Part shown: positions 51,593 to 54,152 of the stretch, piece by piece
Layout: each line of letters opens with the position of its first letter
How positions within the stretch are numbered: position 1 is the stretch's first letter
Assembly: GCA_047345645.1 (NCBI GenBank)
Contig: JBLEFH010000005.1
Length of the DNA: 54,152 nt
Direction: 5' to 3' (one strand)
From: JBLEFH01 sp047345645
GTDB taxonomy: Bacteria; Pseudomonadota; Alphaproteobacteria; Rhodobacterales; Rhodobacteraceae
Notes under the pieces: generated by a model
What the model was told of the DNA's origin: nothing
Database searches by the model: none
The model's input: only the letters and a program-made list of their open reading frames with translations
Program-made: the position numbers and the translations under genes

Positions 51593-52398
51593 GCTTCCAC
51601 AATCTCCGACCGCACCGCGCTTTCCGCCTGCGCCGTCAAGGCTTTTCGCCCGTCAAAAGCTTCGGGCGCGAGCGGTGTGTGAAACGTCACCTCCACGCGG
51701 CTCCCATGCCCATGGGCGAGCGCGTGTTTCAGATGCCGTCCGAAATCCATCTCCCCCCACCAGCCGAAAAAATCGCGGCGGAGCCCCGGTTTCGGCAGAT
51801 AGCGCAGCGTCACCGGCTGGACCTGCACCGAGCCTTCGGGATGGCCCATAAACACCTGAAAGAGCGTCGAGCGGAACGGCAGCACGCGAAGCCCGTCCGT
51901 GCTGGTGCCTTCGGGGAAAAACGCGAGCTTTCGCCCCTTCTCCAGCTTCTCGCGCATCTGCGCTTCCTGCCGCTTGGCCTCGCGCGGATCGCGGCGGATG
52001 AACACCGTGCCAAACCGCCGCGCCATATAGCCAACGCCCGGCCAATCCGCGACCTCGGCCTTGGAGACGAGATCCACATCAGCGGTCGCAAACAGCACCC
52101 AGATATCCATCCAGGAGACATGGTTTGAAACCAGCGCACCGTGGGCGGCCATCGGCGCGCCCTTGGTGACGATCTTCACGCCCGCCAGCCACACCGCCAG
52201 CCGCGCCCAGCCTTTGACGATCCAATGCGCGTCGTGCTGGACCGGCCGCCCAAGCAAATCAACGAGGAAAAACAACGGGAAAGCAATGGCGAGGCTCACC
52301 GCAATCGCGGCCCCGCGGAGGAGAAAATTCAGCCAGCCCATCACCCCCATGGGCGGGAAATCGACCTCACCTTCGGGGTTCTCCCAAGTGACGCTCAC
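51589..52398 (-). CDS. olsA: 1-acyl-sn-glycerol-3-phosphate acyltransferase family (OlsA/PlsC)
   Basis: A 269-residue membrane-associated acyltransferase with the catalytic H-x4-D motif NHVSWMD (H93, D98) and the substrate motif FPEGTSTDG near residue 157. A hydrophobic stretch near residues 22-50 anchors it. Beside olsB it most likely adds the second acyl chain of ornithine lipid, though many such enzymes also make phosphatidic acid. The start overlaps the olsB stop as ATGA. Confidence 0.85.
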   Translation of the reverse strand: MSVTWENPEGEVDFPPMGVMGWLNFLLRGAAIAVSLAIAFPLFFLVDLLGRPVQHDAHWIVKGWARLAVWLAGVKIVTKGAPMAAHGALVSNHVSWMDIWVLFATADVDLVSKAEVADWPGVGYMARRFGTVFIRRDPREAKRQEAQMREKLEKGRKLAFFPEGTSTDGLRVLPFRSTLFQVFMGHPEGSVQVQPVTLRYLPKPGLRRDFFGWWGEMDFGRHLKHALAHGHGSRVEVTFHTPLAPEAFDGRKALTAQAESAVRSEIVEA

Positions 52399-53171
52399 GC
52401 CGCGCCCCGTTTGGCCCGCGCCTCGCGGGATTTGAGATAACGGTCCTTCATCGGGCCGGTTTCGACGAGGATGCAGACATCGGTGGTGTTGAAATCATGG
52501 TCGATCCACGCGCCATCCCCAACAACGCCGCCGAGGCGCAGATAGGATTTGATCAGCGACGGCGTCGCGCGCAGAGCGGCGGCCCGATCAAGCTGATCCT
52601 TCGCCACCCGGTCCATCTCCAGCCGCTGCGCCGGACGGGCCGGAACGCGGAGCGCCTCGGGCGCGGCGTGGTTGTAATGGAGATTGGCAAGCGGCTGCGC
52701 CAGCGCGTCCACATCGGTTCCGGGGAAGGATGCAACCCCGAAAAGCAGCGAAATCTCATGCTCCAGCACATAATCCGCCAACCCGTCCCAGAGCATCTGA
52801 AGCGCCATCCCGCCGCGATATTCCGGCGCGACGCAAGAGCGGCCCAGTTCGAGAATCTCCCCCGGCCAATCCGCCAGACGACTCAGGTCGTATTCATCAT
52901 CCGAATAAAAACCGGGCCCCTGTTCTGCGACATTTCGGCGCAGCAACCGATACACCCCGACGATTTCGCCGCCCTTTTCATGATCGATCAGCAATAAGTG
53001 ATCGAACACGTCGTCCCATTGGTCCACTTCCAGACGCGACTCATGATCTGCATTCACGGTATCCGCGCCCATCTCTTCGACAAAAACACGGTATCTAAGT
53101 GCCTGCGAGGCCGTGATTTCGGCCTTGTTTTGTGCTATACGGGTCTCGAAGCGGGAAAGATCAATCTGCAT
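52395..53171 (-). CDS. olsB: L-ornithine N-alpha-acyltransferase
   Basis: A 258-residue GNAT-fold enzyme of the OlsB family. LRYRVFVEEMGAD near residue 25, ELGRSCVAPEYRGGMALQMLWDGLADY near 110 and FGVASFPGTD near 145 are typical. OlsB transfers a 3-hydroxyacyl group from ACP to ornithine, making lyso-ornithine lipid for OlsA. I chose the ATG at 53171 rather than a TTG 12 codons upstream. A CtrA-type site lies 119 bp before the start. Confidence 0.88.
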   Translation of the reverse strand: MQIDLSRFETRIAQNKAEITASQALRYRVFVEEMGADTVNADHESRLEVDQWDDVFDHLLLIDHEKGGEIVGVYRLLRRNVAEQGPGFYSDDEYDLSRLADWPGEILELGRSCVAPEYRGGMALQMLWDGLADYVLEHEISLLFGVASFPGTDVDALAQPLANLHYNHAAPEALRVPARPAQRLEMDRVAKDQLDRAAALRATPSLIKSYLRLGGVVGDGAWIDHDFNTTDVCILVETGPMKDRYLKSREARAKRGAA

Positions 53172-53289
53172 AACGCCCGGACACCTTCTCGCAAAAGTAA
53201 AGACCAACGGTTTCGATTTGGCGCAACATAAATCCCTTGTTTACAGGCATGGGCAGAGTTTTGCCGAGTATATGTTAACATTGTTCATA

Positions 53290-53304
53290 TTAACCTTCCG
53301 TTAA
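53290..53304 (-). promoter_or_regulatory. CtrA-type binding site upstream of olsB
   Basis: TTAACCTTCCGTTAA is an exact match to the CtrA full site TTAA-N7-TTAA, with further TTAAC and ATTAAC half-sites just to its left (near 53275-53293). It lies in the 151-bp gap between the olsB start and the end of the DUF3553 gene, 119 bp from the olsB ATG, and about 230 bp from chpT, whose product phosphorylates CtrA. Confidence 0.6.
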
Positions 53305-53322
53305 CACTTCACGCCTAGGTGG

Positions 53323-53499
53323 TTAATCCATAAGGCGATCAATTGTTAAAGTGACACGGTCCTCCACGATAACTTTCTTACCCGCCTCTTCAAAATTGAC
53401 GGTCACCCTGCCGTCTATGACCGACTGAACCTGCCCCAATCCCCATTCCGGGTGGTCGGGGTGCCGCACAAGACAACCGGGTGTTAACAGGGATGCCAT
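53323..53499 (-). CDS. DUF3553 family small protein
   Basis: A 58-residue protein (MASLLTPGCLVRHPDHPEW start) with the DUF3553 pattern P-G-x-x-V-R-x-P-x-x-P-x-WG-x-GQVQS, a small SH3-like beta barrel found in Rhodobacterales and also as the tail of UvrD/PcrA helicases. I chose the ATG at 53499, which follows TGGAGG; the upstream alternative lacks such a site. The function is not established. It is divergent from chpT with a 35-bp gap. Confidence 0.8.
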   Translation of the reverse strand: MASLLTPGCLVRHPDHPEWGLGQVQSVIDGRVTVNFEEAGKKVIVEDRVTLTIDRLMD

Positions 53500-53534
53500 A
53501 GGCTGACCTCCAAACGCCCCCGACATGGAGAGCC

Positions 53535-54134
53535 ATGATGAGCAAAGAGATACACGCCCTCCTCGCTTCGCGTATCTGCCACGATCTCATAAGCCCTGTG
53601 GGCGCGATCGGCAACGGTCTCGAAATGGCGAAGATATCGCCCTCGCCGGAACTGGACCTGATTACCCTTGGAAGCGACATGGCGCGGGCCAAGCTGGAAT
53701 TCTACCGGGTTGCCTTCGGTGCAGGAGACGGCGCGAGCAGTATGCCGCCAGAAAAACTCGCCCGGATCGGGCAGGATTATTTCCGCGAATCCCGCTACAC
53801 GCTGAGCTTCGATGCCATCGGGCTGGAAGATCGTGCGGATATTCGTCTGCATTTTCTGATCCTTATGGCGATGGAAACGGCATTGCCCTTTGGGGGGGAC
53901 TTGCTGCTCAGGGCCGGTTTCATCTCTGGAACGGGCCGCCGCGTCAAAACCGAACTGCCGGTCTGGAAAATGCTCGATGGCGGCGAGATGCCGGAGGATA
54001 TCCGTGCGGGCGATGTGCATATCGTCCTTCTCGCGCAAGAGCTGGAGAAGCAGAACAAGCGGCTCGAAATTTCCGCGGACGACACTCAAATTACGTTGCG
54101 GGTCGAGCCGCAGCGCGCGCGGGCCGTGGCCTGA
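53535..54134 (+). CDS. chpT: Histidine phosphotransferase ChpT
   Basis: A 199-residue homolog of ChpT, the dimeric phosphotransferase that passes phosphate from CckA to CtrA (and to CpdR). The N-terminal helix carries SRICHDLISPVGAIGNGLEM, with H16 as the phosphorylated histidine counted from the first ATG. The C-terminal part is a degenerate ATPase-like domain without nucleotide-binding motifs. Start may be either of two adjacent ATGs (53535 or 53538) after GGAGAG. In Rhodobacterales the pathway controls motility and gene transfer agents rather than viability. Confidence 0.92.
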   Translation: MMSKEIHALLASRICHDLISPVGAIGNGLEMAKISPSPELDLITLGSDMARAKLEFYRVAFGAGDGASSMPPEKLARIGQDYFRESRYTLSFDAIGLEDRADIRLHFLILMAMETALPFGGDLLLRAGFISGTGRRVKTELPVWKMLDGGEMPEDIRAGDVHIVLLAQELEKQNKRLEISADDTQITLRVEPQRARAVA

Positions 54135-54152
54135 TCCACCGGCCCGCGCGGC

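Overview
The window is a high-G+C, gene-dense stretch of an alphaproteobacterial chromosome, most likely from a Rhodobacterales (Rhodobacteraceae-type) heterotroph. Pointers are chpT with a CtrA-type site nearby, a two-domain cold-shock protein followed by a DUF192 gene and tRNA-Pro, an olsBA ornithine-lipid pair, a Mur/Fur-type regulator before enolase, and many tightly packed or overlapping genes. No phage, insertion sequence or CRISPR array was seen. One AT-rich gene (47594-48220) is the only clear compositional outlier. || Layout. 1-4629: B12-dependent ribonucleotide reductase nrdJ (minus strand) with a downstream terminator; upstream of it lie two NrdR-box-like sites and a long leader hairpin. 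4630-8353: a small lipoprotein, then a TAXI-type TRAP transporter operon with DUF1850. 8576-8797: a DUF1127-like small protein. 8930-25785: a 17-kb catabolic locus in two plus-strand units. Unit 1 is Gfo/Idh/MocA oxidoreductase, family I CoA-transferase, enoyl-CoA hydratase, aldehyde dehydrogenase, a four-gene CUT1 sugar ABC transporter, and a 35-codon small ORF between the second permease and the ATPase. Unit 2 is GMC oxidoreductase, SDR, second GMC oxidoreductase, DUF993 protein, LacI-family regulator, glycerate 2-kinase and a Dabb protein. Each unit is preceded by the same palindrome, TTGGAACGTTCCA, the natural operator for the LacI-type regulator encoded in unit 2. 25782-38832: GH13 alpha-glucosidase, divergent from a glycogen operon glgB-glgC-glgA-glgX-amylosucrase-glgP. 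38878-44337 (minus strand): XdhC and MocA-like maturation factors, an IorA/IorB-type Tat-exported molybdenum hydroxylase, and a diheme cytochrome c with a ~235-residue acidic linker. 44410-46179 (minus strand): tRNA-Pro(TGG), DUF192, cold-shock protein, pdxH. 46270-51592: fabI, gpt, the AT-rich membrane protein, mazG, a candidate sRNA, fur/mur, eno and a ThiE-like protein. 51589-54134: olsBA, a DUF3553 protein and chpT. || How the parts fit together. The catabolic locus has its own uptake system, several ring- or side-chain-oxidising enzymes, a probable aldolase-fold lyase (DUF993), CoA-activation chemistry and a glycerate kinase exit, but no sugar kinase or isomerase. It therefore looks like a non-phosphorylative oxidative pathway for an unknown sugar-like compound, and it is the best candidate here for an undescribed system. 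The glycogen operon lacks pgm next to glgX and carries an amylosucrase there, suggesting that sucrose may feed alpha-glucan synthesis directly. The molybdoenzyme operon carries maturation factors, enzyme and electron acceptor together. All functional statements come from reading the translated sequence; no database search was run.
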